Source: Shewanella benthica KT99
Lineage (GTDB): Bacteria; Pseudomonadota; Gammaproteobacteria; Enterobacterales; Shewanellaceae
Reading direction: 5' to 3'
NCBI RefSeq assembly: GCF_000172075.1
Contig: NZ_ABIC01000009.1
Coordinates: 62,001 to 126,000 of the forward strand
DNA length: 64,000 nucleotides
Positions 37,374 to 46,266 of the stretch are shown here, in pieces (position 1 is the stretch's first letter; every line of letters begins with the position of its first letter). The position numbers and the translations under genes were made by a program. The notes below the pieces were generated by a model. The model was not told where the DNA came from. It saw nothing but the letters and a program-made list of their open reading frames with translations, and did not search any database.

Positions 37374-37493
37374 TGTAGGAGCGGCTTAGCCGCGATTGAT
37401 TGCAACCAGCACAGCCTCGAGCCTGAAGACCCTCTTACACAAGCAAACAATTCACCAGCATTCATTGTAGAAGCGTGCTTTAGCCGCGATGTT
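37374..37493. repeat. REP/BIME upstream of the RAYT gene
   Basis: Three REP units: GTAGGAGCGGCTTAGCC, an inverse GGGTCTTCAGGC type, and GTAGAAGCGTGCTTTAGCC. They flank the transposase gene on its left. Confidence 0.85.
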
Positions 37494-37534
37494 CTTCTAA
37501 AATTAATAAATTGATTGCAATCAAAACAAGGCTA

Positions 37535-38002
37535 ATGATGGAACATGGAAGTCACTTGCGGCTTGGAAGATACAGTAACGAAAATAACATCTACTTCGTG
37601 ACGACCAATACCCATGAAAGAGAACCCTTGTTTAATGATTTTGGCAGTGCTCGAATAGTCATTAATAATTTGAAATTGTCTGATGACAAAAAAATAACGT
37701 CGACAATAGGCTATTGCCTAATGCCAGATCACCTGCATTGGCTGTTCATACTCAATGATGTCACTGATTTAAGTCGTGCTATAGGTTACATGAAAGGCAG
37801 GAGTGCCAAGCAGATAAATACTCATCTGCAACAGAATATTAACGTGTGGCAACCAGGATTTTACGATCATTGCTTGAGGCAAGATGAAGAAATAAAGGAA
37901 GTGATGAGGTACATAGTTGCTAACCCATTGAGAGCACGTTTAGTAGACAATATTGGCAATTATTCACATTGGGATTGCATATATTTAGCTGAGATTGATT
38001 GA
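37535..38002 (+). CDS. REP-associated tyrosine transposase (RAYT, TnpA-REP)
   Basis: A 155-residue protein of the Y1/HUH transposase superfamily. The HUH motif is in CLMPDHLHWLF; the catalytic tyrosine lies in MRYIVANPLRARLV, as in RAYTs. RAYTs recognise REP hairpins with a GTAG foot and are thought to mobilise them. BIMEs lie on both sides (37374-37493 and 38021-38103) and more than ten others occur in the next 9 kb. Start codons at 37535 and 37538 are both possible. Confidence 0.88.
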   Translation: MMEHGSHLRLGRYSNENNIYFVTTNTHEREPLFNDFGSARIVINNLKLSDDKKITSTIGYCLMPDHLHWLFILNDVTDLSRAIGYMKGRSAKQINTHLQQNINVWQPGFYDHCLRQDEEIKEVMRYIVANPLRARLVDNIGNYSHWDCIYLAEID

Positions 38003-38020
38003 TGCAAACAAAAGATTCAC

Positions 38021-38104
38021 CGTAGGAGCGGCTTTAGCCGCGAAAGAACACGACATCAAAGCATCGGGGCTGAAGCCCCTCCTACAAAAAAGACCCTCCT
38101 ACAA
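38021..38104. repeat. REP/BIME downstream of the RAYT gene
   Basis: GTAGGAGCGGCTTTAGCC followed by inverse units ending CCCCTCCTAC and ACCCTCCTAC, between the RAYT gene and the DHH gene. Confidence 0.85.
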
Positions 38105-38115
38105 AAGATGACGGT

Positions 38116-39072
38116 TTATGTATAAAACTCTTCTACTGTTTTAATCAATCTATTCAGGTCAGCTTTAGCTAATGCATTGATCCCTGCGGCTGCGGCCCGA
38201 CCGCCGCCGGTATCAAATTGGCTACAGATATCGCCCGCTCCCTGCTTATTGTTTAATGGTGCCCGTAAAGACACGGTATAACTGCCATCATTATTATCGG
38301 TTAACACCCCATGGGCAGAATCGGGATCTTGATTAGCCAAGTCGTTGCCGTATACACCGCTAATGCGTCTCGCCCAGGCACTATCGGGTAATTCAAACAC
38401 AGATAAATTGGCACTACGATGGCAAGACTCTACGGCCAATGCCTTATCCATGTCTTGTCTATACGCGCTTTTAAGCGGGTAGAAAGGCGAATCGACATCG
38501 GCTATCACATCGAAAGGATTAGCATACTTAAGCAAGGCTAGATATAGATCTGCGGGATGAAAATGAAGGTCTTGAGTTTTACTGCCGTAACCATTGTAAT
38601 TAATCAGGGTACCAAGCTCATTGAGCTGCTCAGCTTGGTCTTTAGATAGACCCGCTTGTTCGGCTAATTTATCGGCCTTAGCGATAAGGTTATCACCGAA
38701 AGCTGCCGTGATCGCCCAAAGATGGAATTGCCCCTCTAAAAGCTGATCGATAATCAGCGCAGTACAGGTATTGGCATCTAAATCTATGTGGGCCTGCAAA
38801 TTTTGATGCTGAGGAATAACACCATATCTGTGATGATCGGCGTAATACACAGTCGCACCGACTTCGAGAGCAGCTTGCAGAGCGTGTCGATTCTTCTCCA
38901 TCGAGATATCGAGTACCGTCAGGCTATCTCCAGACCTCACGGTCACTTTCTCCAGCAACTGGATGTCACGTTTAACGCCTGTCACCAACTCACTCTCGAC
39001 AGGGTTCGCCAATCTAAGCTGCAACAAGGCGATGATGCCATCGGCATCACCGTTAAAAATATCGTAATTCAT
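38116..39072 (-). CDS. DHH-family phosphoesterase
   Basis: A 318-residue protein with the DHH signature YADHHRYG and an N-terminal metal-binding FNGDADGI, and a C-terminal DHHA1-like GGGRAAAAGIN motif. The likely action is on a phosphodiester or short nucleotide (nanoRNase or pAp/cyclic nucleotide type), but the substrate is unknown. It is the last gene of the cys cluster; pAp turnover would fit but is speculation. Confidence 0.8.
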   Translation of the reverse strand: MNYDIFNGDADGIIALLQLRLANPVESELVTGVKRDIQLLEKVTVRSGDSLTVLDISMEKNRHALQAALEVGATVYYADHHRYGVIPQHQNLQAHIDLDANTCTALIIDQLLEGQFHLWAITAAFGDNLIAKADKLAEQAGLSKDQAEQLNELGTLINYNGYGSKTQDLHFHPADLYLALLKYANPFDVIADVDSPFYPLKSAYRQDMDKALAVESCHRSANLSVFELPDSAWARRISGVYGNDLANQDPDSAHGVLTDNNDGSYTVSLRAPLNNKQGAGDICSQFDTGGGRAAAAGINALAKADLNRLIKTVEEFYT

Positions 39073-39092
39073 TTACACCCTTTCGATTTAAG

Positions 39093-39121
39093 CAAAGATT
39101 CGGGCCTAAAGACCCTCCTAC
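39093..39121. repeat. REP at the 3' end of cysC
   Basis: Inverse unit CGGGCCTAAAGACCCTCCTA. The cysC stop codon TAG (39118-39120) is inside it. Confidence 0.85.
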
Positions 39122-39792
39122 AACGAGACAGATTTTAAATAACCATGACTTTTAAGGTGATCTATCACCTGCTTGGCACAGGCTTCTACCGACTGCTTCT
39201 CAGTCTTGACGTGTACCTCTGGGTTCACCGGCAGCTCATAGGCTGAATCTATGCCGGTGAAGTTCTTAATCTCGCCTGCACGGGCTTTCTGGTATAAACC
39301 TTTTGGATCTCTTAGCTCACAGATCTCAATCGGCGTGTCGATAAATACCTCGACAAACTCCCCTGCCTTTAACTGACTTCGAACCTGCTCTCTATCAGCC
39401 AGGAATGGTGAGATAAATGCGGTTAAAACCAGTTGACCGGCATCGACAAACAACTTGGACACTTCACCTATACGGCGAATGTTCTCGACTCTGTCTTCAT
39501 CCGAGAAACCCAAGTCACCATTCAAGCCATGACGAACGTTATCGCCATCTAACAGGTAGGTTTTACAGCCTATGTCATGCAGCATCTTGTCTACCGCATT
39601 AGCCAGCGTAGATTTTCCCGAGCCACTTAGGCCGGTAAACCAAAGCACGGCTGGGCGATGGCCATTACTCGCGACTCGCTCTGCATGAGACACACTCGCC
39701 TGATGCCAAACGACGTCGGAGGATGACTCGCCTAACGTCTCAACATTCTTATAGGGAGACACATCTGCTATTTTATCTATCTTTACTGTCAT
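39118..39792 (-). CDS. cysC: Adenylylsulfate kinase
   Basis: Phosphorylates APS to PAPS in assimilatory sulfate reduction. About 224 residues with P-loop GLSGSGKST, DGDNVRHGLNGDLGFS and IDTPIEICELRDPKGLY. It has about 25 more N-terminal residues than many homologues, so the true start may be further inside. ATGs at 39795 and 39792 are adjacent. The stop codon lies within a REP terminus. Confidence 0.93.
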   Translation of the reverse strand: MTVKIDKIADVSPYKNVETLGESSSDVVWHQASVSHAERVASNGHRPAVLWFTGLSGSGKSTLANAVDKMLHDIGCKTYLLDGDNVRHGLNGDLGFSDEDRVENIRRIGEVSKLFVDAGQLVLTAFISPFLADREQVRSQLKAGEFVEVFIDTPIEICELRDPKGLYQKARAGEIKNFTGIDSAYELPVNPEVHVKTEKQSVEACAKQVIDHLKSHGYLKSVSL

Positions 39793-39822
39793 CATATATC
39801 CAATTTTGATTATCTTGATCAT

Positions 39823-39855
39823 TCTTCTCGGGGCTAAAGCCCCTCCTACACAAAA
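39823..39855. repeat. REP unit upstream of cysC
   Basis: Inverse GGGGCTAAAGCCCCTCCTAC unit with a GGGGC/GCCCC stem. Confidence 0.75.
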
Positions 39856-39871
39856 GATACAACCGACACCA

Positions 39872-39958
39872 CCAGAATGAACAGAGCGTAACGTCCATGT
39901 GGCCGAAGGCCATTCCGTAAGCGCAGCGTTCTGTAGTCGCTTGCGACGTTCGTCTTAC
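39872..39958. repeat. Composite palindromic repeat, copy 1
   Basis: Contains GTGGCCGAAGGCCATT, AAGCGCAGCGTTCTGTAGTC and GCTTGCGACGTTCGT. A close copy is at 46142-46206, also directly upstream of a REP. It carries several small stems (GGCCGAAGGCC; GTCGCTTGCGAC). Confidence 0.7.
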
Positions 39959-40071
39959 CTTGTAGGAGCGCGCTTTAGCCGCGAAGGAATAAACCGCGAT
40001 TGATTTAAACAACCAAAGCCTCGGGCCTAAAGACCCTCCTACATCTAAAGACCCTCCGACACCATCACACA
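39959..40071. repeat. REP/BIME between cysC and the SLC13 gene
   Basis: GTAGGAGCGCGCTTTAGCC, then an inverse CGGGCCTAAAGACCCTCCTA and a partial ACCCTCC unit. The two inverted REPs, separated by about 37 bases, form a BIME. Confidence 0.85.
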
Positions 40072-40082
40072 ATTCGCCAGCA

Positions 40083-41813
40083 TCACCTAAACGGGAAAAA
40101 CACAGGTACGGCCACGAGTACTATGACGCCATAAGTCAGGCTCACAGGCAGTCCGACTCTGACAAAATCGATTATTCGATAATGTCCGGCGTTATACACC
40201 ATCAAGTTCGTCTGATAACCATAGGGGCTGATGAAACTGCCACTCGCCGCAAAAGCCACGGTCATAACGAAAGGTAATATGTCCACACCAAAGCCTAAGG
40301 CGATACTGTAAGCGATAGGAAACATTAATGCCGCGGCGGCGTTATTGGTAATCAGCTCAGTCATCAGCCAAGTTGCGACATACACCAATACCAGCGCCAG
40401 ATAGAGGTGGTCTTTATCCGTGACGCTATTGACCCACTGGGCCACTAAATCGGCGACGCCATTATTAACCAATGCATGTGAAAGTAAGATAGCCGTCGAC
40501 ACAATTAACCAGATATCGACGGGGAAACGCCTCACAACTTCGTTTACGTTGAGGCACTTACTAAAAATAAGCACGCCAAGCAGCAGCAGCATCCCTTGCA
40601 GCATCTCTATGACACCCGTGGCAGCAAGTGCGATGGTCAACACAAACCCACCGATCGAGAGCCACGCCTTGGCACCATTGATGCGAATTTCAGGCTCAAC
40701 ACCACTGATAACGATGAAATTTTTACTGATATTTCTGCGAGTCTTAAAATCTTCACCTACGGCTAAGATCAAAAAGTCTCCCGCCTTGATGACGACCTCG
40801 CCCAGCTTACCCGAGATCTCCTCCCCGTCACGGCGAATCGCCACCACTGCGGCATCGAACAAGGCCCTAAAGCCAGAGCCTTTCAGTGTCTTACCTATGA
40901 GTACACTTTCTTGCTTCAGCACCACTTCGGTTAAGTTTGAGTCCAGTAAGCCATTTTTCTCGGCAAACATCTCTAGGCCGGAGAATTGACTCAACTGCAT
41001 CATCTTAGTGATATCACCACTGAAGATAAGCCGGTCATTTAGCAGCAAGACTTCTGTCGGTGTTACCGGGCTTATCAAACGTCCATCCCGCACGACTTCG
41101 ACCAAAAATAGCGATTCAAGATGCCTAAGGCCATTATCTTCGACCGAACGGCCAATTAGCTCGGAGCCCAAGACAACTTTAGCATCAATAAAATAGCCCT
41201 TGGAGCAGGTCTCTTTATGTTCTATGTCAGGCAACCAGCGAGAGGCCAGTCTTAATACCAGGCCACAGCCTAATACCAGCAGGATACCTACCGCAGTAAA
41301 CGAAAAGAAACTGAGTGACTTACCCGTGGCATCGATATAGAGGCTGTTAACGATCAAGTTGGTGGATGTGCCAATTAAGGTGAGCGTTCCCCCTAAGATA
41401 GCGGCGTAGGAGAGAGGCAGTAACAACTTGCTGGCGAAGTGATGCGGATTGTTACGAATGGGCGATAGCAAGGTCGCGACCACGGCTGTGTTATTGAGCA
41501 TGGCCGAGCTTAACGCAGTAATGCCGAAGAGTCGCATCCAGGTAGAATTGTAACTGCTCACAATCACCTTGGAGGCAATCACTCTAAGCAAGCGAGTCTT
41601 CTCTAAGGCGAAGGAGCATAAGATCAACAGCACCAGAGTCACCAAACCAGGGTTGGACATGCTCGACAGCAGCTGCTCTTTCGAGACCAAATTAAGTCCG
41701 ACCAAGGCTAACAGAGCCACACCGAACACCACGGCTGGACGGCTCTGAAAATGAATAAGTCCCGCGATTGTCGCGACAAATATGCCTATGGTTAAATATG
41801 CATCTAGAGACAT
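40083..41813 (-). CDS. SLC13-family permease with TrkA_C domains (probable sulfate transporter)
   Basis: A 576-residue inner-membrane protein with about 12 TM segments split around two soluble TrkA_C/RCK_C regions (about 205-290 and 295-375). Family members carry dicarboxylates or sulfate with sodium. The location between cysN and cysC, on the same strand, makes sulfate import the best guess. TM motif SSAMLNNTAVVATLL and the C-terminal SGSFISPYGYQTN are conserved features. Confidence 0.85.
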   Translation of the reverse strand: MSLDAYLTIGIFVATIAGLIHFQSRPAVVFGVALLALVGLNLVSKEQLLSSMSNPGLVTLVLLILCSFALEKTRLLRVIASKVIVSSYNSTWMRLFGITALSSAMLNNTAVVATLLSPIRNNPHHFASKLLLPLSYAAILGGTLTLIGTSTNLIVNSLYIDATGKSLSFFSFTAVGILLVLGCGLVLRLASRWLPDIEHKETCSKGYFIDAKVVLGSELIGRSVEDNGLRHLESLFLVEVVRDGRLISPVTPTEVLLLNDRLIFSGDITKMMQLSQFSGLEMFAEKNGLLDSNLTEVVLKQESVLIGKTLKGSGFRALFDAAVVAIRRDGEEISGKLGEVVIKAGDFLILAVGEDFKTRRNISKNFIVISGVEPEIRINGAKAWLSIGGFVLTIALAATGVIEMLQGMLLLLGVLIFSKCLNVNEVVRRFPVDIWLIVSTAILLSHALVNNGVADLVAQWVNSVTDKDHLYLALVLVYVATWLMTELITNNAAAALMFPIAYSIALGFGVDILPFVMTVAFAASGSFISPYGYQTNLMVYNAGHYRIIDFVRVGLPVSLTYGVIVLVAVPVFFPFR

Positions 41814-41835
41814 AGGTTCCTATGATTTTTATCTA

Positions 41836-41942
41836 TTGTAGGAGCAAAGATTCACTGTAGGAGCGTGCTTTAGCCGCGATTGATTGCAACACACAAAACC
41901 TCGGGCCTAAAGACCCTCCTACATCTGAAGACCCTCCTACAA
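41836..41942. repeat. REP/BIME downstream of cysN
   Basis: GTAGGAGC fragment, GTAGGAGCGTGCTTTAGCC, then inverse CGGGCCTAAAGACCCTCCTA and a final ACCCTCCTACAA. The final unit provides the cysN stop codon TAG (41937-41939). Confidence 0.85.
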
Positions 41943-43355
41943 AGAGATATCCTTGCTGCCCCAATGTGGGAAATGCTTACGAACCAAAGCATTCATCTCT
42001 AATTCAAACTCTGAATAGCTATGCTTAGACGACTGGTTGGCAGCGCTGTTGGAAGAAATGGGATTACGGATCATCCCGGCGCCAACGGTCACATTAGTCA
42101 GGCGATCGATAATAATAAATGCCCCCGTCGCACGGTTAACATCATAGGCATCAAATTGCACCGGCTCAGTGACGGCAAAATTACAGTTACCTATCTCATT
42201 GAGTTCAAGTTGCTGTGCCTCTTGCTTCTCGAGCGTATTAACATCTATCTTGTGATTGATGGCATCGACATAACCATAGACAGACTTGCTACCCACTTTA
42301 ATGGCATATTCACGATCGACACACAGAGGCTCATCCGTCATCCAAACCACGTCAGCTTCGAAGTTGCTGAGTGAATGTGGCTTATCATGGGGGCGCACTA
42401 ACATGTCACCACGGCCGACATCAATCTCATCTTCGAGGGTCAAGGTTATCGCCTGCCCCGCTGAGGCCTGGTCAAGATCACCATCGAATGTGACGATTGA
42501 CTTGATACGCGTCTCTTTATTCGACGGCAAAACCACAACAGTATCGCCAACGCGGATCTCACCCGAAGCTAGGGTTCCACAGAATCCACGAAAATCTAAA
42601 TTAGGTCGGTTAACGTATTGCACCTGAAAGCGGAATGACTCACTTTTATCTTGTGCAACCGACACGGTATTAAGTAACTTGAGTAGTGTCGAGCCTGGAT
42701 ACCAGATCATCTTGCTACTCTCATTTACCACGTTATCGCCCTTCAAGGCCGAGATAGGCACGAAGCGGACATCAGTGAAGCCTAATTGAGTGGAAAACTC
42801 ACGATATTCTTGCTTAATATTCTGATAAATGGCCTGATCATAATCCACCGCATCCATCTTATTGATGGCGATGATCACGTGCTTGATGCCTAACAGAGAA
42901 CAGATAAAGCTGTGACGTTTGGTCTGAACTTGCACGCCGTGACGGGCATCGATCAAGATAATCGCTAAATCACAGTTTGAGGCACCTGTGGCCATATTAC
43001 GCGTATACTGCTCATGGCCCGGCGTATCGGCAATGATAAACTTGCGTTGCTCGGTAGTGAAGTAACGATAAGCCACATCTATGGTGATACCCTGCTCTCG
43101 CTCGGACTGCAATCCATCGACAAGCAGCGCTAAGTCGAATGGCTCGTCGGTGGTATTGAAGCGTTTCGAGTCTTTAACAATCGCCGCCAGCTGATCTTCG
43201 AAGATCATCTTGCTATCGAACAACAAGCGCCCGATTAAAGTAGACTTACCATCATCGACACTGCCACAAGTTAGCACTCGCAACATATCTTTGTTTTCGT
43301 GGACTTGAAGATACTCTTCAATGTCAGCCGCAATCAAATTCGAACTTGTGGTCAT
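41937..43355 (-). CDS. cysN: Sulfate adenylyltransferase subunit 1 (GTPase)
   Basis: GTP-driven subunit of ATP sulfurylase, activating sulfate to APS with CysD. 472 residues with translation-factor GTPase motifs [17 protein letters not shown] and NKMD. The last two codons read TTG-TAG inside the REP consensus. It should be translated next to cysD, but a four-helix-bundle gene separates them. Confidence 0.95.
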   Translation of the reverse strand: MTTSSNLIAADIEEYLQVHENKDMLRVLTCGSVDDGKSTLIGRLLFDSKMIFEDQLAAIVKDSKRFNTTDEPFDLALLVDGLQSEREQGITIDVAYRYFTTEQRKFIIADTPGHEQYTRNMATGASNCDLAIILIDARHGVQVQTKRHSFICSLLGIKHVIIAINKMDAVDYDQAIYQNIKQEYREFSTQLGFTDVRFVPISALKGDNVVNESSKMIWYPGSTLLKLLNTVSVAQDKSESFRFQVQYVNRPNLDFRGFCGTLASGEIRVGDTVVVLPSNKETRIKSIVTFDGDLDQASAGQAITLTLEDEIDVGRGDMLVRPHDKPHSLSNFEADVVWMTDEPLCVDREYAIKVGSKSVYGYVDAINHKIDVNTLEKQEAQQLELNEIGNCNFAVTEPVQFDAYDVNRATGAFIIIDRLTNVTVGAGMIRNPISSNSAANQSSKHSYSEFELEMNALVRKHFPHWGSKDISL

Positions 43356-43466
43356 ACATACTCCATAGCAAAGACAAAGTTAATCTGATTAAGTTATAAG
43401 TGGTAAGTTTTAAGCCATAAGTAAAGAGGCTGACTAAAACTGACTCTGCTTATAAATTGCTCTGCC

Positions 43467-43808
43467 TTATGTAATTTTGTTTTTCAAACTATTAATCATC
43501 GCCGATAACTCTCTAGTCTCAACAAGCCACTCATGGCCTTGTTGCTTAGGGAGATAACCAATATCGATGCCAATGTAAATTTGTGTCCTAGCTTCAGACA
43601 GTGAAGATATAGCTATATCTAAGAAACGTTTTTGCTCTTTAATGCTATCTCTGCTCATACCTTCGGCAATATTACTTGGCACCGAAAGGCCTGACCTAGT
43701 CAATTGGTCTCTAAAACCAAAATCTTTTAACGATGCTGTTGCTTTGTAAATCTCAGCAGAAAGTCTCGCAGAGCGTTTCCATACGTCTAAATTTTCAAAA
43801 TTCATCAT
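43467..43808 (-). CDS. Four-helix-bundle protein (S23/Avd-like)
   Basis: A 113-residue helical protein of the S23 ribosomal/intervening-sequence protein family: FENLDVWKRS at the start, RDQLTRSGLSVPSNIAEGMSR in the middle, LSEARTQI. Function is unknown, though relatives occur in 23S rRNA intervening sequences and as Avd in diversity-generating retroelements. No RT or template repeat is nearby. It lies between cysD and cysN, where no gene is usually found, and is flanked by AT-rich short repeats (ACTTAAAACTTACAACT type), as if inserted. Confidence 0.85.
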   Translation of the reverse strand: MMNFENLDVWKRSARLSAEIYKATASLKDFGFRDQLTRSGLSVPSNIAEGMSRDSIKEQKRFLDIAISSLSEARTQIYIGIDIGYLPKQQGHEWLVETRELSAMINSLKNKIT

Positions 43809-43935
43809 ACATTCCTTGTATTTGACTTAAGACTTGTTCAAGCCTTAACCTCCTCGCTCTTACTTAAAGCTTACGCCTTACAACTTCTTTCTAGCCTTGC
43901 TCTCTTCGCTTTACTTAAAACTTAAAACTTACAAC

Positions 43936-43966
43936 TATTTCTAAATCGCGCAGCGATTTAGAAATA
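43936..43966. repeat. Perfect palindrome overlapping the cysD stop codon
   Basis: A 14-bp perfect stem with a 3-base loop: arms TATTTCTAAATCGC and GCGATTTAGAAATA. The cysD stop (TAA) lies at 43958-43960 inside the arm. It can form a strong 3' hairpin but has no T tract. Confidence 0.75.
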
Positions 43967-44863
43967 TCCTTCCATCTTCTTCTTTTCCATAGACCCCGAA
44001 GAGTCATTATCTATCACTCGGCCCTGACGCTCTGAGGTAGTACACAGCAGCATCTCTTGAATAATCTCAGGCAAGGTTGTGGCTTGTGACTCCACCGCTC
44101 CGGTAAGCGGGTAGCAGCCTAGGGTCCTGAATCGAACCATCTTCTGTTGCACCACTTCCCCTTCTTCAATCGGCATACGTTCATCATCGACCATGATTAG
44201 CGTGCCATCACGTTCGACGACGGGGCGAGTTTTCGCCAGGTACAGCGAGGGGATTTCGATACCTTCTAGATAGATGTACTGCCAGATATCGAGCTCGGTC
44301 CAGTTAGATAGCGGAAAAACACGAATGCTCTCGCCCTTATCGACTTTACCGTTATAAATATTCCACAGCTCAGGACGCTGATTCTTAGGATCCCATCTGT
44401 GCTTACTATCACGGAAAGAATAGATACGCTCTTTAGCACGAGACTTTTCCTCATCGCGGCGAGCACCACCGAACGCGGCATCGAATCCATGCATGTCCAG
44501 TGCCTGCTTGAGGCCTTCGGTTTTCATGATGTCAGTATGCTTAGCACTGCCATGGGTGAACGGACCTACTCCCATCTCGATACCACGAGGGTTTTTATGG
44601 ACTATCAGCTCGAAGCCATGCTTCTTAGCCATCTTGTCCCTAAACTCGATCATCTCCTTGAACTTCCAGTTGGTATCGACATGCATCAAAGGAAATGGGA
44701 TCTTGCCGGGGTAAAATGCCTTGCGCGCCAGATGCAGTAAGACCGAGGAGTCCTTACCGACAGAGTAAAGCATCACAGGGTTATCAAATTCTGCGGCCAC
44801 TTCACGCATGATTTGAATCGATTCAGCTTCAAGCTGTTTAAGATGAGTTAGATGTGTAGACAT
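43958..44863 (-). CDS. cysD: Sulfate adenylyltransferase subunit 2
   Basis: Catalytic subunit of ATP sulfurylase. 301 residues; PP-loop [33 protein letters not shown] and the C-terminal [20 protein letters not shown] are diagnostic. ATG 44863 gives the standard N-terminus [16 protein letters not shown]; an upstream TTG extension is unlikely. It heads the cysD-(four-helix)-cysN-SLC13-cysC-DHH series. Confidence 0.95.
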   Translation of the reverse strand: MSTHLTHLKQLEAESIQIMREVAAEFDNPVMLYSVGKDSSVLLHLARKAFYPGKIPFPLMHVDTNWKFKEMIEFRDKMAKKHGFELIVHKNPRGIEMGVGPFTHGSAKHTDIMKTEGLKQALDMHGFDAAFGGARRDEEKSRAKERIYSFRDSKHRWDPKNQRPELWNIYNGKVDKGESIRVFPLSNWTELDIWQYIYLEGIEIPSLYLAKTRPVVERDGTLIMVDDERMPIEEGEVVQQKMVRFRTLGCYPLTGAVESQATTLPEIIQEMLLCTTSERQGRVIDNDSSGSMEKKKMEGYF

Positions 44864-45219
44864 ATCGACTTCCGCGTAATCCCTAATCAAAGTTAATTAA
44901 CAACCACTATCAATTTAGTGTAGATAACCAAAAACTTTTAACTTAAGAAGATAATAGCAGCACAGGAAATGATTAGAAGTTATAAACAGCGTTTATCTAT
45001 ATCAAAATGAAATATGAAGTGCAGAAACGATTTTTGAGGAATGGGTGTAGGAGCGTGCTTTAGCCGCGATTGATTAAACAAGCAAAAGCCTCGGGCCTAA
45101 AGACCCTCTTACATCTAAAGACCCTCCTACATCTAAAGCACCCAAGATAACCGCCACAGTCTTTGCTTTCCAAAAGCTTTTCAAATAAAATTGATAGATA
45201 ATCATTTTGGAACTAAATC
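44864..45219. other. Divergent gap between cysD and the MNT-HEPN gene
   Basis: About 356 bp. It holds one BIME (45046-45131) and should hold the cysD promoter and any CysB sites, but none is clear by eye. Confidence 0.45.
45046..45131. repeat. REP/BIME between cysD and the MNT-HEPN gene
   Basis: GTAGGAGCGTGCTTTAGCC, an inverse CGGGCCTAAAGACCCTCTTA unit and a partial ACCCTCCTAC. Confidence 0.85.
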
Positions 45220-45915
45220 ATGAACCGTCAGCAAGTTGTCAACCAAGTAAAAGCCATTATTCTCAAACATGTCCAACCTGAGAGAATTTGGGTTTATGGT
45301 TCACAAGCTATGGGGACAGCGGAAACAACAAGTGATATCGACATCGCCTTCTATGCTCCGATTGATTATGACAAAATCGAAATTATCAAGGATGAGATTG
45401 AGCAGCTAAACACCCTTATAAAAGTAGATGTTGCCAACATTCATAGAAAAGAGGATCGTTTCATCCAGCGTGTAAAAGCGACAGGTAAAGTGATCTTTAG
45501 TGCTTCAAAACAACTCAGAGCCGAAGACGCCATCTTTAACTTCGCCAGGGCCCTCAGAAAATTCAATGAAGTTAATGAATATAAACAAGATATTCTCGAC
45601 AGCAATTTTGAATCAATACTACTGGATGTCATGGTTAAAAGATTTGAGTTTACCTATGAAATGTCATGGAAGGCGATTAAACACACACTAAGTTATACCG
45701 GTATCATGACAACCTCGCCGAGAACCAGCTTTAAAGAAGCCTTCCAACAAGGTTGGCTACGAGATGAGGCGATCTGGCTAGATATGATTGAGATGAGAAA
45801 TATCACCAGCCATGTATATGATCTGAGTCAAACCCAAGAGTTACTAGGAAAAGTTGAATCATACCTTTTCGCTTTTAATGAGCTTTTTGAACAGTTACAA
45901 CAGCAGATAGACTAA
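45220..45915 (+). CDS. Fused MNT nucleotidyltransferase and HEPN-like protein (HI0073/HI0074 type)
   Basis: A 231-residue single chain. Residues 1-100 are a minimal nucleotidyltransferase with GSQAMGTAETTSDIDIAFY (GSxxxG and SDID, metal-binding Asp). Residues 105-231 are a HI0074/HEPN-like helical domain with RNITSH, an R-x4-H motif as in HEPN RNases. The two are normally separate, adjacent genes of toxin-antitoxin pairs in which the MNT part can modify the HEPN toxin. GGAA precedes the ATG. A REP follows the stop. Confidence 0.8.
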   Translation: MNRQQVVNQVKAIILKHVQPERIWVYGSQAMGTAETTSDIDIAFYAPIDYDKIEIIKDEIEQLNTLIKVDVANIHRKEDRFIQRVKATGKVIFSASKQLRAEDAIFNFARALRKFNEVNEYKQDILDSNFESILLDVMVKRFEFTYEMSWKAIKHTLSYTGIMTTSPRTSFKEAFQQGWLRDEAIWLDMIEMRNITSHVYDLSQTQELLGKVESYLFAFNELFEQLQQQID

Positions 45916-45920
45916 TGACT

Positions 45921-46021
45921 TGTAGGAGCGGCTTTAGCCGCGAGAGAACACATTGTAGGAGCGTGCTTTAGCCGCGATTGATTGAAACAAGCAAAGATTC
46001 GGGCCTAAAGACCCTCCTACA
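45921..46021. repeat. REP/BIME after the MNT-HEPN gene
   Basis: Two head units (GTAGGAGCGGCTTTAGCC; GTAGGAGCGTGCTTTAGCC) and one inverse CGGGCCTAAAGACCCTCCTA unit. Confidence 0.85.
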
Positions 46022-46101
46022 GGAAAGAACACATCATAAGCGGCGACAGATAACCGAACACTGGGTTCACGGAACGCTACGCTGACAGTCAAAGAATAAA
46101 C

Positions 46102-46133
46102 AAAAAGCCCGCCCTAAATAAATAGAGGCGGGC
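46102..46133 (-). terminator. Rho-independent terminator, reverse strand
   Basis: GCCCGCC stem with GGCGGGC and a loop of about 12, followed by TTTTTG on the reverse strand. It lies about 340 bp beyond the galU paralogue stop and is the first good terminator of the polysaccharide cluster. Confidence 0.65.
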
Positions 46134-46141
46134 ATCAGTGT

Positions 46142-46206
46142 TCATGTGGCCGAAGGCCATTGTGTAAGCGTAGCGTTCTGTAGTCGCTTGCGACGTTCGT
46201 GATACC
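46142..46206. repeat. Composite palindromic repeat, copy 2
   Basis: Near copy of 39872-39958 (GTGGCCGAAGGCCATT, AAGCGTAGCGTTCTGTAGTC, GCTTGCGACGTTCGT). Confidence 0.7.
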
Positions 46207-46207
46207 T

Positions 46208-46266
46208 TGTAGGAGCCGCTTTAGCCGCGAAAGAACACAACAACCAAAGCCTCGGGCCTAAAGACC
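46208..46266. repeat. REP/BIME following composite repeat copy 2
   Basis: GTAGGAGCCGCTTTAGCC and an inverse CGGGCCTAAAGACC unit that is cut short. Confidence 0.8.

Noticed and set aside
39773..40072. A reverse frame upstream of cysC
   Set aside because: It runs through REP and composite repeats and has low-complexity translation with no start signal.
43467..43808. A diversity-generating retroelement, because of the Avd-like four-helix protein
   Set aside because: No reverse transcriptase, template repeat or variable repeat is present nearby.
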